Assembly: GCA_002339355.1 (NCBI GenBank)
Contig: DDKQ01000053.1
Span: 10,076 to 27,773 of the forward strand
Reading direction: 5' to 3'
From: Candidatus Subteraquimicrobium carltonvillense
Lineage (GTDB): Bacteria; Actinomycetota; Aquicultoria; Subteraquimicrobiales; Subteraquimicrobiaceae
Length of the DNA stretch: 17,698 nt
Each line of letters opens with the position of its first letter. Position 1 is the stretch's first letter. The notes below the pieces were generated by a model. The model was not told the origin of the DNA. It did not search any database and saw only the letters and a program-made list of their open reading frames with translations. This document shows, piece after piece, positions 1-6,744 of this stretch. Made by a program: the position numbers and the translations under genes.

Positions 1-700
1 CACCTCGACTCTGGAACGCCAGATGCCATGGTATAGGACCGATGCGCTCCAAAACTCCGGCAATTGTGGCCTTCAAGTGTTCTAAATAAGGATCTCCGCA
101 TTCGATGAGCCTCCTGGGCAAGCTATGAGCGCTGAAAATCACCTGGACTTTTTCGCGGCGCTCCCGGGGGAACTGAGCTAATCCCTCCTCGACTTTCTCC
201 GCCAGAGCATCGAGATAAAAAGGGGAGTCATGCCAGCTCTCAATGTAAGTGACTTCAAGATCGGCTTTGAGATCGGATAGCACCCGCTTCAATTCCTCAA
301 TGTTTGAGCCCGTGGTCACCCTGGTGTACTGGGGAGAGAGACTGAGAACGACAACGCGTTTGATCCCATCCCCGATGATGTCTTTAACCGTATTCCGGAT
401 ATAGGGATGCCAATGACGCATGGCAATATAAACCTTAAACCCTCGATCCCCCATGTTTAGTCGCTTCTCGATTGCCTGCGCCTGCTCCTTCGTGATATCA
501 AGAAGGGGCGAGCGCCCACCAATCTCCCTATAACGTTGGATAACCTTCTCCAATCGCCTCTTGAAATCGAGCGGGGAAATCTCCCCGCGACAGGAAAGGA
601 TGTTATATAAAAAGGGCTCAACCGCTTCAAGGCTGTCCGGGGCCCCGAAACCCAGGAGAAGAACGCCTATTTTAGGTCCTCGACTTTCGACTTTCGACAT
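1..700 (-). CDS. hemH: Ferrochelatase, N-terminal 233 residues (cut by window edge)
   Basis: This enzyme inserts ferrous iron into a porphyrin. In Gram-positive bacteria the substrate is often coproporphyrin III (CpfC type) rather than protoporphyrin IX, and the fragment cannot decide which. I translated the frame by hand. Recognisable family segments are GVLLLGFGAP (res. 12-21), GGRSPLL (61-67), MRHWHP (94-99), SPQYTRVTTGS (122-132), FSAHSLP (189-195, with the conserved catalytic His at 192), GDPY (202-205) and LAFQSRG (227-233). The second catalytic residue, a Glu, would lie beyond the left edge. The ATG at 698-700 is the only nearby start. It is 9 bp after the hemE stop, which suggests one operon, but the ribosome site is weak. 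The start lies in a 7-bp tandem repeat, giving an odd MSKVESRGPK leader before the core fold. The identity is certain; the exact start is less so. Confidence 0.93.
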   Translation of the reverse strand, partial: MSKVESRGPKIGVLLLGFGAPDSLEAVEPFLYNILSCRGEISPLDFKRRLEKVIQRYREIGGRSPLLDITKEQAQAIEKRLNMGDRGFKVYIAMRHWHPYIRNTVKDIIGDGIKRVVVLSLSPQYTRVTTGSNIEELKRVLSDLKADLEVTYIESWHDSPFYLDALAEKVEEGLAQFPRERREKVQVIFSAHSLPRRLIECGDPYLEHLKATIAGVLERIGPIPWHLAFQSRG

Positions 701-707
701 TCGAGTT
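680..707 (-). repeat. Heptanucleotide tandem repeat carrying the hemH start codon
   Basis: Read on the minus strand there are four consecutive 7-mers: AACTCGA, ATGTCGA, AAGTCGA, AAGTCGA. They follow the consensus A-A/T-N-TCGA. The hemH ATG is the first three bases of the second unit. Because 7 is not a multiple of 3, gain or loss of one unit downstream of the ATG would put that ATG out of frame with the ferrochelatase. Confidence 0.8.
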
Positions 708-709
708 CT

Positions 710-1756
710 TCACTGCCTTTTGCTGTGCTTGTGGACAGCCTCCACCACGAAGATGACGCGCTCTACCGGTGTCTGGGGCAAAACACCATGACCGAGATTG
801 AAAATATGCCCGGGTCTATTGCCTACCCGATTCAGAATATCCTTCACCCGCCTTTCGATTTCCTCCGGTGGAGCAAAAAGAACGGTTGGATCGAGGTTTC
901 CTTGGATGGCAACATCGTAACCCAGGCGTTCCCAGGCCACATCCAGATCGATGCGCCAATCGATGCCGATCACATCTCCACCGGCTTCCTTCATCGATTC
1001 GAGGAGCATCGCTCCTCCCCTGGCATAATGGATCAAGGGGACATCCTTCAGATTCCCCGCTCCACGGTCTAGCCCATCGATAACCCGTTTGGTATAGGGC
1101 ATCACATACTCTCTGTAATCGCCGGGGCTTAAACACTCGACCCAGGTATCGAAGATTTGAATCGCCTGGACTCCCGCCCGTATCTGTGCATTCAAATAGG
1201 AGATCACAACCTTGGTGAGCTTATCCATGAGGGCGTGATACGTTAAGGGCTCCTGGAATATCATGCTCTTGGTGTAAATGTAATTTCGGGAATGTCCCCC
1301 TTCCACCAGATAGCTGGCCAAAGTAAAGGGTGCTCCCGAAAAACCTATGAGGGAAACCCTTCCCTCCAAATGGCGGCGAACTATTCGGATGGTCTCCATC
1401 ACGAAGGGGACTTCCTCCTCGGGATCCATGACGGCCAGAGCATCAACGCTCAATCGATCGCGAATGGGGTTATGGATGATCGGTCCCTTCCCCTCGACGA
1501 ACTCTAATTCTATTCCCATCGCCTCCATGGGGAGAAGTATGTCCGAGAAGAGAATTGCCGCATCTACCCCAAGCTTATCTACGGGCAAGATCGTGACTTC
1601 CGCGGCTAATTCGGGGGTTTTGCACATGGTCAAAAAAGTGGCTTTGCTTCGTATCTCACTGTATTCCCTGAGATACCTACCGGCTTGGCGCATAAGCCAC
1701 ACCGGGGTACAGTCGACGGGTTGACGCCGGCAAGCTTTTAGGAAACGGTCGGGCAT
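710..1756 (-). CDS. hemE: Uroporphyrinogen III decarboxylase
   Basis: This cytosolic enzyme removes four acetate carboxyls from uroporphyrinogen III to give coproporphyrinogen III in haem biosynthesis. Both family signatures are present: PVWLMRQAGRY near residues 18-28 and GFSGAPFTLA in the middle. The conserved substrate-binding Asp is in ILFSDILLP (about residue 72). The protein is 348 aa, normal for the family. The frame is open to a TTG at 1771, but the ATG at 1754-1756 is preceded by an AAAGGGAA ribosome site at good spacing, and MPDRFLKAC is a typical N-terminus, so I chose it. hemH follows after 9 bp, matching the hemE-hemH order of Gram-positive haem operons. A possible promoter lies about 80 bp upstream. 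Confidence 0.95.
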   Translation of the reverse strand: MPDRFLKACRRQPVDCTPVWLMRQAGRYLREYSEIRSKATFLTMCKTPELAAEVTILPVDKLGVDAAILFSDILLPMEAMGIELEFVEGKGPIIHNPIRDRLSVDALAVMDPEEEVPFVMETIRIVRRHLEGRVSLIGFSGAPFTLASYLVEGGHSRNYIYTKSMIFQEPLTYHALMDKLTKVVISYLNAQIRAGVQAIQIFDTWVECLSPGDYREYVMPYTKRVIDGLDRGAGNLKDVPLIHYARGGAMLLESMKEAGGDVIGIDWRIDLDVAWERLGYDVAIQGNLDPTVLFAPPEEIERRVKDILNRVGNRPGHIFNLGHGVLPQTPVERVIFVVEAVHKHSKRQ

Positions 1757-1833
1757 ATTGTTCCCTTTCAACAGGAAATTTACAATTCACCTTATGATAG
1801 CAGAAACAAAAGCGAGTTAAAAAGATGGAATAG

Positions 1834-1862
1834 ATTATAAACCACATTTTGCAGGGGAACAC
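1834..1862 (-). promoter_or_regulatory. Possible hemE promoter
   Basis: A perfect TATAAT -10 hexamer lies on the minus strand at 1834-1839, about 80 bp before the hemE ATG. The -35 position (about 1857-1862, GTGTTC) matches poorly. Its place between the degraded upstream locus and hemE makes an independent promoter plausible. The rest of 1757-1889 shows no gene and no clear terminator. Confidence 0.35.
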
Positions 1863-1889
1863 GGGGGATTCATTGTTTCGCTTCAGAGG

Positions 1890-2009
1890 TTAAAATCTTC
1901 GGGGTTTCTCCGCCAATGTCAACCCCACCGTTGTCTTCTTATCATCACGAAGGTAAGTCACCTTTACCTTGTCTCCAACATCCTTGCTCCTTATGGCTTC
2001 AATGAGCTC
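1890..2009 (-). pseudogene. C-terminal PDZ-domain fragment (HtrA-like)
   Basis: A 39-codon open stretch ends in TAA at 1890-1892. It reads ELIEAIRSKDVGDKV, then KVTYLRDDKK, then VGLTLAEKP. This is the closing half of a PDZ domain as found in HtrA/DegP-type serine proteases and related peptidases (the 'DLIxAIRSxxPGDKVxLxVLRDGK' pattern known for the family). There is no start codon, and the front of the domain and any protease are missing. It overlaps the end of the adaptor fragment at 1991-2260 in a different reading frame. I read it as the tail of a gene whose 5' part was deleted when it was joined to the adaptor gene. A single frameshifted fusion gene is the alternative. Confidence 0.6.
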
Positions 2010-2260
2010 ATATCGCCAACTTTTACTTTAACTTCAGTTAGCTTCCCACTTGCTTTGAAATTTAGCCCTGCCTCGTTCTCCGAAAACACTACACCGGTGA
2101 CAGTTAAAGTCGGGGTAATATCACCCTTGACAACCTTTGCTATTTTTGTTTGATCGGCTGGGGTAGCAGGTTCCCTGAACCAAATGTAATATACCCCAAA
2201 GATGAGCCCACCAAGGACAAGGAGAGATAAAATGATTTTTAAAGCTTTGGTTTTATCCAT
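1991..2260 (-). pseudogene. N-terminal fragment of an efflux membrane-fusion (HlyD/MacA-like) protein
   Basis: The 89-codon frame starts with MDKTKALK, then one membrane helix (about residues 8-27, IILSLLVLGGLIFGVYYIWF). KVVKGDITPTLTVTGVV and GKLTEVKVKVGD follow, matching the opening strands of the barrel-sandwich domain of periplasmic adaptor proteins of RND/ABC efflux pumps. Such proteins are normally 350-450 aa. This one runs out of frame at MSSLKP*, exactly where a PDZ fragment begins in another frame. The ATG at 2258-2260 has a GGGGGAT ribosome site, so it may still be translated. No pump or ABC transporter gene follows. It is probably non-functional. Confidence 0.6.
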
Positions 2261-2299
2261 AACCTATCCCCCATCAAGTCCAAAATTTATTCCCTTTTA

Positions 2300-2770
2300 T
2301 CAGAATGGGAAGACACGGATCATCTTGGCCTTAATTTGCCCATCAGTGGGTGAGCCGATGACTACGATAATGTCGTCAACTTTAAGGTCAGATACCTTAA
2401 TGGTTTCTCGTCCTCGCTTGATGGTAGTTTGATCCGATACAACGATGCTTTTCTCAACATCTTTTCCGCTTTTGACGATTATGGTATTATCCTCGATTTT
2501 GAGTATCTTACCAAAAACCCCATGACCATCAATGAAATCCCTCAAGCCAAAATTTCTCATAAATCCGCCTCTGGGACCACCAAAGTGTCTGTGATATTGC
2601 TCTGCCCAGCGATAAGAAAATCTTGCCTTTTGTGTGCCTACAAACACACCTAGGCCAAAGATGGTAACTAAAACCAGGATTGCAGCAATCCCGACAGTGA
2701 CCCATAATATCAGGGCTTTTTTAGAACTCTTTTTTTGATTGATGGTGGAATTAGTGTTTTCCCTTTCCAT
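2300..2770 (-). CDS. DUF5666 domain protein with one membrane anchor
   Basis: The 156-aa protein has a lysine-rich cytosolic N-terminus (NQKKSSKK), a single membrane helix (about residues 19-45) and an extracytoplasmic part. That part starts with a Gly/Phe/Arg-rich segment (HFGGPRGGFMRNFGLRDF) and ends in a small beta-rich domain (about residues 84-156). The domain reads GVFGKILKIEDNTIIVKS, a TTIKRG strand, DLKVDDIIVVIG and GQIKAKMIRV. This is the DUF5666/OB-like pattern often found next to ECF sigma factors and efflux adaptors. Its molecular role is unknown. The start ATG (2768-2770) has a GGGAG site. It lies 17 bp after the putative anti-sigma gene and 39 bp before the adaptor fragment, so all appear to belong to one old operon. 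Confidence 0.7.
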   Translation of the reverse strand: MERENTNSTINQKKSSKKALILWVTVGIAAILVLVTIFGLGVFVGTQKARFSYRWAEQYHRHFGGPRGGFMRNFGLRDFIDGHGVFGKILKIEDNTIIVKSGKDVEKSIVVSDQTTIKRGRETIKVSDLKVDDIIVVIGSPTDGQIKAKMIRVFPF

Positions 2771-2787
2771 TCTTAAGACTCCCTTTC

Positions 2788-3231
2788 TTAAAATTTAAGA
2801 TTTAGCTTTCGGCCAAACTGCAAATTTTTTCTCTGTGACAAAGAGGAAAGAGTCTTGTCTATTAATACAAAGATGAGTAAGGCACTGGCCAGCACCATAA
2901 CTAGGCTGGCGATGGGCAAAGATTCCAAAATGGCCAAAAGTAGATCATTAAGATTAGCTAATGTAGCGCCAAAGTCCATGCCTAGCATGGATAAGAAGTA
3001 CCAGATTCCAGAAGTTCTAAGATCGTCTATCAACCAGTAAATAGCCCAAAAAAACAAAGGGCAAACAAATACTACGCCACTAATCATTAGGGCCATCTTC
3101 AAGCGAAGGTGCCGCATAAGTGACCTATAAGTTTCATCTTCAATTCTGGTAACTATTTGGTTGACTAAATTTCCTGGTGGATTAAGTGGCTTGAGTTTGG
3201 AAAATAATCTATCCACATCATCTTGTCTCAT
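2788..3231 (-). CDS. Putative anti-sigma factor-like membrane protein
   Basis: The 147-aa protein has a short soluble N-terminus (MRQDDVDRLFSKLKP, then PPGNLVNQIVTRI) and a membrane helix around residues 42-65. A second hydrophobic segment lies around residues 95-125 and the tail is basic. The N-terminal helices before the first membrane span resemble anti-sigma regulators, but there is no HxxxCxxC zinc motif. The assignment rests on layout and on the sigma remnant just upstream. I chose the ATG at 3229-3231 because AGGAGG lies 7 bp before it; the frame also extends to a GTG at 3255 that lacks such a site. If the upstream sigma fragment is dead, this regulator may have lost its partner. It could also be an unrelated two-span membrane protein. 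Confidence 0.5.
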   Translation of the reverse strand: MRQDDVDRLFSKLKPLNPPGNLVNQIVTRIEDETYRSLMRHLRLKMALMISGVVFVCPLFFWAIYWLIDDLRTSGIWYFLSMLGMDFGATLANLNDLLLAILESLPIASLVMVLASALLIFVLIDKTLSSLSQRKNLQFGRKLNLKF

Positions 3232-3286
3232 ATTTTTGCCTCCTATTACTGACACAATTTAGTTTCAAAAAAGTTTCAACTCTTCG

Positions 3287-3470
3287 CTAGATTTGATCCT
3301 TTAGTAAGGATCTTAACAACTTTTTAGCACGGAAAAAGTAGGTTTTAACGGTACCAAGAGGTAATTCAAGAATATTGGCAATTTCCTCAAAGGTAAGCTC
3401 TTGAGTATAGCGTAAGATGACTACCGATTGATATTTAATGGGAAGTTTTAGAATCGCTGAATTTTTAGGT
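3287..3470 (-). pseudogene. ECF sigma factor remnant (region 4 only)
   Basis: This is a hand-translated frame ending in TAG at 3287-3289. It reads AILKLPIKYQSVVILRY, then TQELTFEEIANILELPLG, then TVKTYFFRAKKLLRSL. It is a clear sigma-70 region 4 helix-turn-helix (the LP-x-x-Y-R-x-V-x-x-L-R-Y and S-x-x-E-I-A...GTVKSR pattern of ECF factors). An ECF factor is normally 160-200 aa. Here only about 55 codons remain, with no start codon and no region 2. Immediately upstream on the same strand is the stop codon of the YihY gene, so the sigma 5' half has been replaced. The right end is set at the YihY boundary and is approximate. A functional factor is not possible from this piece alone. Confidence 0.8.
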
Positions 3471-4334
3471 CTAATCGTAGCCCTCGGCCCTATTGTGGCT
3501 GCTCACTAAGTAGGAGACCTCGCCTCCCAAAAGGAGGGAGAGGCTGAAGAGATAAATCCAGACGAGGAAGAGCATACCCACCCCCACCGGTCCAAAGAAA
3601 GAAGCTAGGTTGACCTTGCTTATATACCAGCTAAAAACCCAATTTAGAAAAGAAAGGGCAATGGTGGCAACCAGGCCTCCCAGTAGGGAACTCTTCCAAG
3701 GAACTTTCGCCGCGGGAAGGAATCTATAAGCCAATGTAAGCATCAGAAATGCAAAGAAAAGGTAAAAGAGAAAATACACCCAGTTTAACCAAAGATATTT
3801 GCCTATATAACTCGATAGTCTGGCAACGAGGGTTCTAAGCAAAAGCTCTCCAATGGAGAAGGAGAAGAGCATAACGATTATGGTCAGAAATATCACCCAC
3901 GAGATGAATTTTCTTTTTATAAAAGATCTTACGTGCGGCACCCTCCATATCTTGTCGAGAGCTAATGTTAACTGCTCGAAAAAGACCGCCCCGCTTAGGA
4001 AAAGAGTCAGAAGTCCTGTTGCTCCAGCCAGTCTTCTTGCCCTCATAGCAGTGTCTATGCTTATCTCCAAAAGCGTTCCCAGGTCCGAATGGAAATTTGA
4101 GACCAGCTGGATAAGTTGGCTTTTAAAGTTCACGACCAGAGGAAAGTCAGAGGCCAGAAGAAACCCAAAAAATGAAATAATCACAAGAAGCAAAGGGAGA
4201 AGAGAGAGGGATGCGAAGAATGAAATCGCGGCTCCTAAAGTAAAACAATCATCTTCCAGAAATTTCTTTCCTGTAGCTGCAATATACTGAACAAACTCAT
4301 ATTTATTCTTAGCTGACTTGATTGAATCTCCCAA
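3471..4334 (-). CDS. YihY/BrkB-family inner membrane protein
   Basis: A 287-aa polytopic protein of the YihY (UPF0761/BrkB) family, whose molecular function is not established despite the historical 'ribonuclease BN' and 'virulence factor' names. The family hallmark near the N-terminus is present (DDCFTLGAAISFFASLSLLPLLL, about res. 28-50). About six hydrophobic helices follow, with WRVPHVRSFIKRKF between the middle helices and LNWVFSWYISKV plus FFGPVGVGMLFLVWIYL near the end. Length is normal. No ATG exists near the start. TTG at 4332-4334 follows an AAGGAAGGGG stretch about 10 bp upstream and is the best choice. Its stop codon abuts the sigma-factor remnant, so its last few residues (HNRAEGYD) may be affected by the same rearrangement. 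Confidence 0.85.
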   Translation of the reverse strand: MGDSIKSAKNKYEFVQYIAATGKKFLEDDCFTLGAAISFFASLSLLPLLLVIISFFGFLLASDFPLVVNFKSQLIQLVSNFHSDLGTLLEISIDTAMRARRLAGATGLLTLFLSGAVFFEQLTLALDKIWRVPHVRSFIKRKFISWVIFLTIIVMLFSFSIGELLLRTLVARLSSYIGKYLWLNWVYFLFYLFFAFLMLTLAYRFLPAAKVPWKSSLLGGLVATIALSFLNWVFSWYISKVNLASFFGPVGVGMLFLVWIYLFSLSLLLGGEVSYLVSSHNRAEGYD

Positions 4335-4486
4335 CGACCAAAGACACCCCTTCCTTGGCCGATGTTACTTTTTCAATTGCGAATAGCCGATTTGACATTT
4401 CAAGAGCTTTTCACTTGTTTCTTTACAAATGAGTTTACTTCGCCTTTATTTTTAGAAAATGGCTTTATAGAACCAAAAAGAGGATG

Positions 4487-4559
4487 TGGAGATGAGCGGA
4501 TTCGAACCGCCGACCTCCGCCTTGCAAGGGCGGCGCTCTCCCAACTGAGCTACATCCCC
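4487..4559 (-). tRNA. alaT: tRNA-Ala (anticodon TGC)
   Basis: A 73-nt cloverleaf starts with GGGGATGTAGCTCAG and has the anticodon loop CTTGCAA, the T-loop GGTTCGAATCC and an A discriminator. The acceptor stem GGGGATG/CATCTCC contains a G-U pair at the third position, the classic alanine identity element. CCA is not encoded. A promoter is visible just upstream. Confidence 0.96.
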
Positions 4560-4594
4560 ACATTGATAAAAAGGCCCTTCCGAAGTTCAACCAT

Positions 4595-4623
4595 ATTTTA
4601 ATGCAGCTGAATGAGTATATCAA
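4595..4623 (-). promoter_or_regulatory. Promoter of tRNA-Ala
   Basis: On the minus strand, TTGATA (4618-4623) and TAAAAT (4595-4600) are separated by exactly 17 bp. The predicted start is about 30 bp before the tRNA 5' end. The tRNA-Ile promoter has the same -35 and spacing. Confidence 0.65.
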
Positions 4624-4675
4624 TAATATCTGCCCACGGCGCACAGAATTTATTGGTTTTGGGTTTTCAGTGCAA

Positions 4676-5197
4676 TCAATAATTTTCACACAAAAGTTCA
4701 TAATATGCCCGAGGATATCCACAGGCAGGACACTTCTCAGGGGCTTCTTTGCCTTCGTGAACATAACCGCAATTTCTACATTTCCACTTCATAATTCGAT
4801 CCCTCTTGAATACCTCTCCCTTCTCCAAATTCCTGAGCAGTGCCTGGTATCTCTTCTCGTGCTCCTCCTCAACCTCGGCTACTTCTCTAAAGAATTCGGC
4901 AATTTCACTGAAGCCTTCCTCGCGAGCTATCTTTTCAAATTCTGGATACATCTCCGAGTGCTCATAGCGCTCGCCTTCGATTCCCGCCCTTAGATTCTCC
5001 CTCGTGTTACCGAGACCTTTCAAGAATTCAAAAATCCTTTGCGCATGGGCCCTCTCATTTTCGGCCGTTTCCTCAAAAATCGCTGCGATTTGCTTAAGGC
5101 CCTCCCCTCTTGCCTTTCGAGCAAAGAAGGTATACTTGTTTCTCGCCTGAGACTCGCCGGCAAAGGCTTTCCATAAATTTTCTTCAGTTCTACCCAT
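4676..5197 (-). CDS. rbr: Rubrerythrin (diiron peroxide reductase)
   Basis: Rubrerythrin reduces hydrogen peroxide in the cytoplasm of anaerobes and microaerophiles, taking electrons from rubredoxin-type donors. The 173-aa protein has a four-helix ferritin-like domain (res. 1-130). Iron-ligand segments are FAGESQARNKY, EETAENERAHA and EVAEVEEEHEKRY. The C-terminal rubredoxin-like site has Cys140-x-x-Cys143 and Cys156-x-x-Cys159 (KCRNCGY...CPACGYP). Length and order are those of the short, normal-order class. The start ATG (5195-5197) has a strong AAGGAGGG site. It is apparently monocistronic between spoVS and tRNA-Ala. The upstream 320 bp hold two palindromes that could bind a stress regulator. 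Confidence 0.95.
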   Translation of the reverse strand: MGRTEENLWKAFAGESQARNKYTFFARKARGEGLKQIAAIFEETAENERAHAQRIFEFLKGLGNTRENLRAGIEGERYEHSEMYPEFEKIAREEGFSEIAEFFREVAEVEEEHEKRYQALLRNLEKGEVFKRDRIMKWKCRNCGYVHEGKEAPEKCPACGYPRAYYELLCENY

Positions 5198-5224
5198 TGC
5201 AACCCTCCTTTTTTAGAGGCTACC

Positions 5225-5243
5225 TGTCGATCCCCTTTCGACA
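5225..5243. repeat. Inverted repeat in the rubrerythrin leader
   Basis: TGTCGA and TCGACA flank a 7-bp spacer, 28-46 bp before the rubrerythrin ATG. It could be an operator or part of the mRNA leader. No regulator can be named. Confidence 0.35.
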
Positions 5244-5424
5244 ACGGGACGGGACACGGTGCCAAATGTCGCGCTTTAATCGGTTCAATGTTCCTTGTGC
5301 TCTCTCTTCCATAATAGAAAATAAGCCAGAACTACTGAGATGAGGTCTTCTCGATAACTTTATTGTAAAATTTTTCCTGCAAAGGAACCACCCGCTTCAA
5401 AGGCTAATTGCCTTATTTTTCCTC

Positions 5425-5439
5425 GCTTAAGCCTTAAGC
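5425..5439. repeat. Perfect 15-bp palindrome upstream of rubrerythrin
   Basis: GCTTAAG and CTTAAGC are separated by a single C. It lies between spoVS and rubrerythrin. No T-run follows on either strand, which argues against a terminator and leaves a protein-binding site as the more likely reading. Confidence 0.45.
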
Positions 5440-5517
5440 CCTTCTTAAAAATAAAAAAAGAGTCACACCGTATGCTTTGCCTTGGCTTGCTTTTGAATTA
5501 AAATCACATGGAATATT

Positions 5518-5778
5518 TTAGCGGGATTCGATGCGGATTTTAATGGCGGTTCGCTCTTCTCCGTCTATTTCAACATCAGCGAAGGCGGGAAGAAAAATGA
5601 GATCGAGTCCACTCGGGGCAACAAAACCCCTGGCGATGGCGACGGCTTTTATTGCCTGATTGAGTGCCCCTGCCCCAATAACCTGAATCTCAGCTACTCC
5701 GTTCTTTCGCAACACTGCAGCTAAGGCCCCTGCTACAGAATTTGGATTCGATTTTGATGAGACCCTTAGTACCTCCAC
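5518..5778 (-). CDS. spoVS: Stage V sporulation protein S (SpoVS)
   Basis: An 86-aa Alba-like small protein, nearly standard for the family along its whole length: EVLRVSSKSNPNSVAGALA, AEIQVIGAGALNQAIKAVAIAR, and the tail EERTAIKIRIESR. In Bacillus it affects spore coat/cortex assembly and septation. The fold suggests nucleic-acid binding. Homologues also occur in non-spore-formers (Thermus, for example), so it does not prove sporulation. The start is a GTG (5776-5778) preceded by AAGGGAG; the residue alignment with known SpoVS supports it. It lies between tRNA-Ile (upstream) and rubrerythrin. Confidence 0.95.
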   Translation of the reverse strand: MEVLRVSSKSNPNSVAGALAAVLRKNGVAEIQVIGAGALNQAIKAVAIARGFVAPSGLDLIFLPAFADVEIDGEERTAIKIRIESR

Positions 5779-5898
5779 TTTTGACTCCCTTAGTATGACA
5801 GCTATCTGCTATTCATATATCGTCTTTGACCCTTTTAAAAACCCTTTAGGGGATTCGTAGGATTTAGATGAATAATTTTTCCTCAATTTAAATTAATG

Positions 5899-5972
<74 letters not shown>

Positions 5973-6028
5973 AAAAACCTCGACAACCGATGGGCAAGAG
6001 ATTCATTTGTACTTCTTTGGCGATTTTT

Positions 6029-6057
6029 ATTGTACATGGTGAAAAGGAAGATATCAA
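6029..6057 (-). promoter_or_regulatory. Promoter of tRNA-Ile
   Basis: On the minus strand, TTGATA (6052-6057) and TACAAT (6029-6034) are separated by 17 bp. The predicted start is near 6022, about 50 bp before the tRNA. It has the same -35 as the tRNA-Ala promoter. Confidence 0.7.
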
Positions 6058-6173
6058 TACCGTGTGCTGATGCGAACCGAATTTCCAATTTAGGGTTTTA
6101 AAAAACCATTTTTTCTGCTATGCTTTGATCTATAACGAGGCGATTTGGGTATATAAATTTTGGAGTGGTTATC

Positions 6174-6647
6174 ATGTTGGAGATGCAGGTGCATGGAGTC
6201 AACTTAGATGTTATAACGAATCAGCCGGTAATAATCCTAAAAGATATAGAGGCGAAGAAATTCCTCCCCATCTGGATCGGGCAGTTCGAAGCCACTTCCA
6301 TACTCATGGAAATTCAAGGAATAAAACCCTCCCGCCCCCTCACTCACGACCTTTTAAAGTCGGTAATTGAAAGTTTGGATGCCAAGGTAATTCGCATCGT
6401 CATTAGCGATCTTAAAGAAGGAACATTCTATGCGCGCATACATTTAATCAGGGATTCTTGCTGTTTTGAAATTGATGCCCGACCCAGCGATGCCATCGCT
6501 TTAGCGGTACGAGTGAAAGTACCCATTTTCGCCGCCGAAAAGGTGATACAAAAAGCCTCCATAGTCAGTGAGGCCGGGGAAGAAGAGGAGATCCAAAGAT
6601 TTAGAGAATTCTTGGATCACGTCAGTCCCGAGGATTTTAAAGAATAG
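6174..6647 (+). CDS. DUF151 'bifunctional nuclease' family protein
   Basis: A 157-aa protein of the bifunctional nuclease domain family (DUF151/BFN, DNase-RNase activity reported for plant members). Hallmarks visible: PVIILKDIEAKKFLPIWIG (about res. 18-36), SRPLTHDLLKSVIESLDA, FYARIHL, and DARPSDAIALAVRVKVPIF (about 103-121). An acidic tail EAGEEEEIQRFREFL is typical of bacterial members. I chose the ATG at 6174, with TGGAGTGG about 5 bp upstream, over the GTG at 6165, because MLEMQVHGV matches the family start better. It is divergent from tRNA-Ile and followed after 97 bp by the endonuclease V gene on the same strand. No in vivo role is known for most bacterial members. Confidence 0.88.
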   Translation: MLEMQVHGVNLDVITNQPVIILKDIEAKKFLPIWIGQFEATSILMEIQGIKPSRPLTHDLLKSVIESLDAKVIRIVISDLKEGTFYARIHLIRDSCCFEIDARPSDAIALAVRVKVPIFAAEKVIQKASIVSEAGEEEEIQRFREFLDHVSPEDFKE

Positions 6648-6744
6648 CCGCCCCAAGCATTCCTGCAGATCTGAAAATCCTACTCCGTTTCATGTGTTCC
6701 CTTCACTTTCAAGGAAATTTTGAATTCGAATTTGAGGAAGGGAT

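Larger units (their letters stand above)
5198..5517. other. 320-bp intergenic region between rubrerythrin and spoVS
   Basis: No gene is visible. The region is the upstream control region of the rubrerythrin gene (minus strand) and lies downstream of spoVS. It holds two inverted repeats (5225-5243 and 5425-5439) and AT-rich stretches with TATTAT and TACAAT on the minus strand. None of these has a good -35 at proper spacing, so I call no promoter. There is no clear hairpin-plus-T terminator after spoVS. Confidence 0.5.

Noticed and set aside
571..588. Inverted repeat GCGGGGA/TCCCCGC with 4-bp loop
   Set aside because: It lies fully inside the conserved ferrochelatase coding sequence, with no T-run and no neighbouring gene boundary; probably chance.
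5518..5778. SpoVS as proof of a spore-forming organism
   Set aside because: SpoVS homologues occur in many non-sporulating bacteria, so the gene alone is not enough.
5835..5860. Possible terminator hairpin CCC-TAAA-GGG followed by T's on the minus strand after tRNA-Ile
   Set aside because: The stem has only three base pairs and cannot be supported as a terminator.
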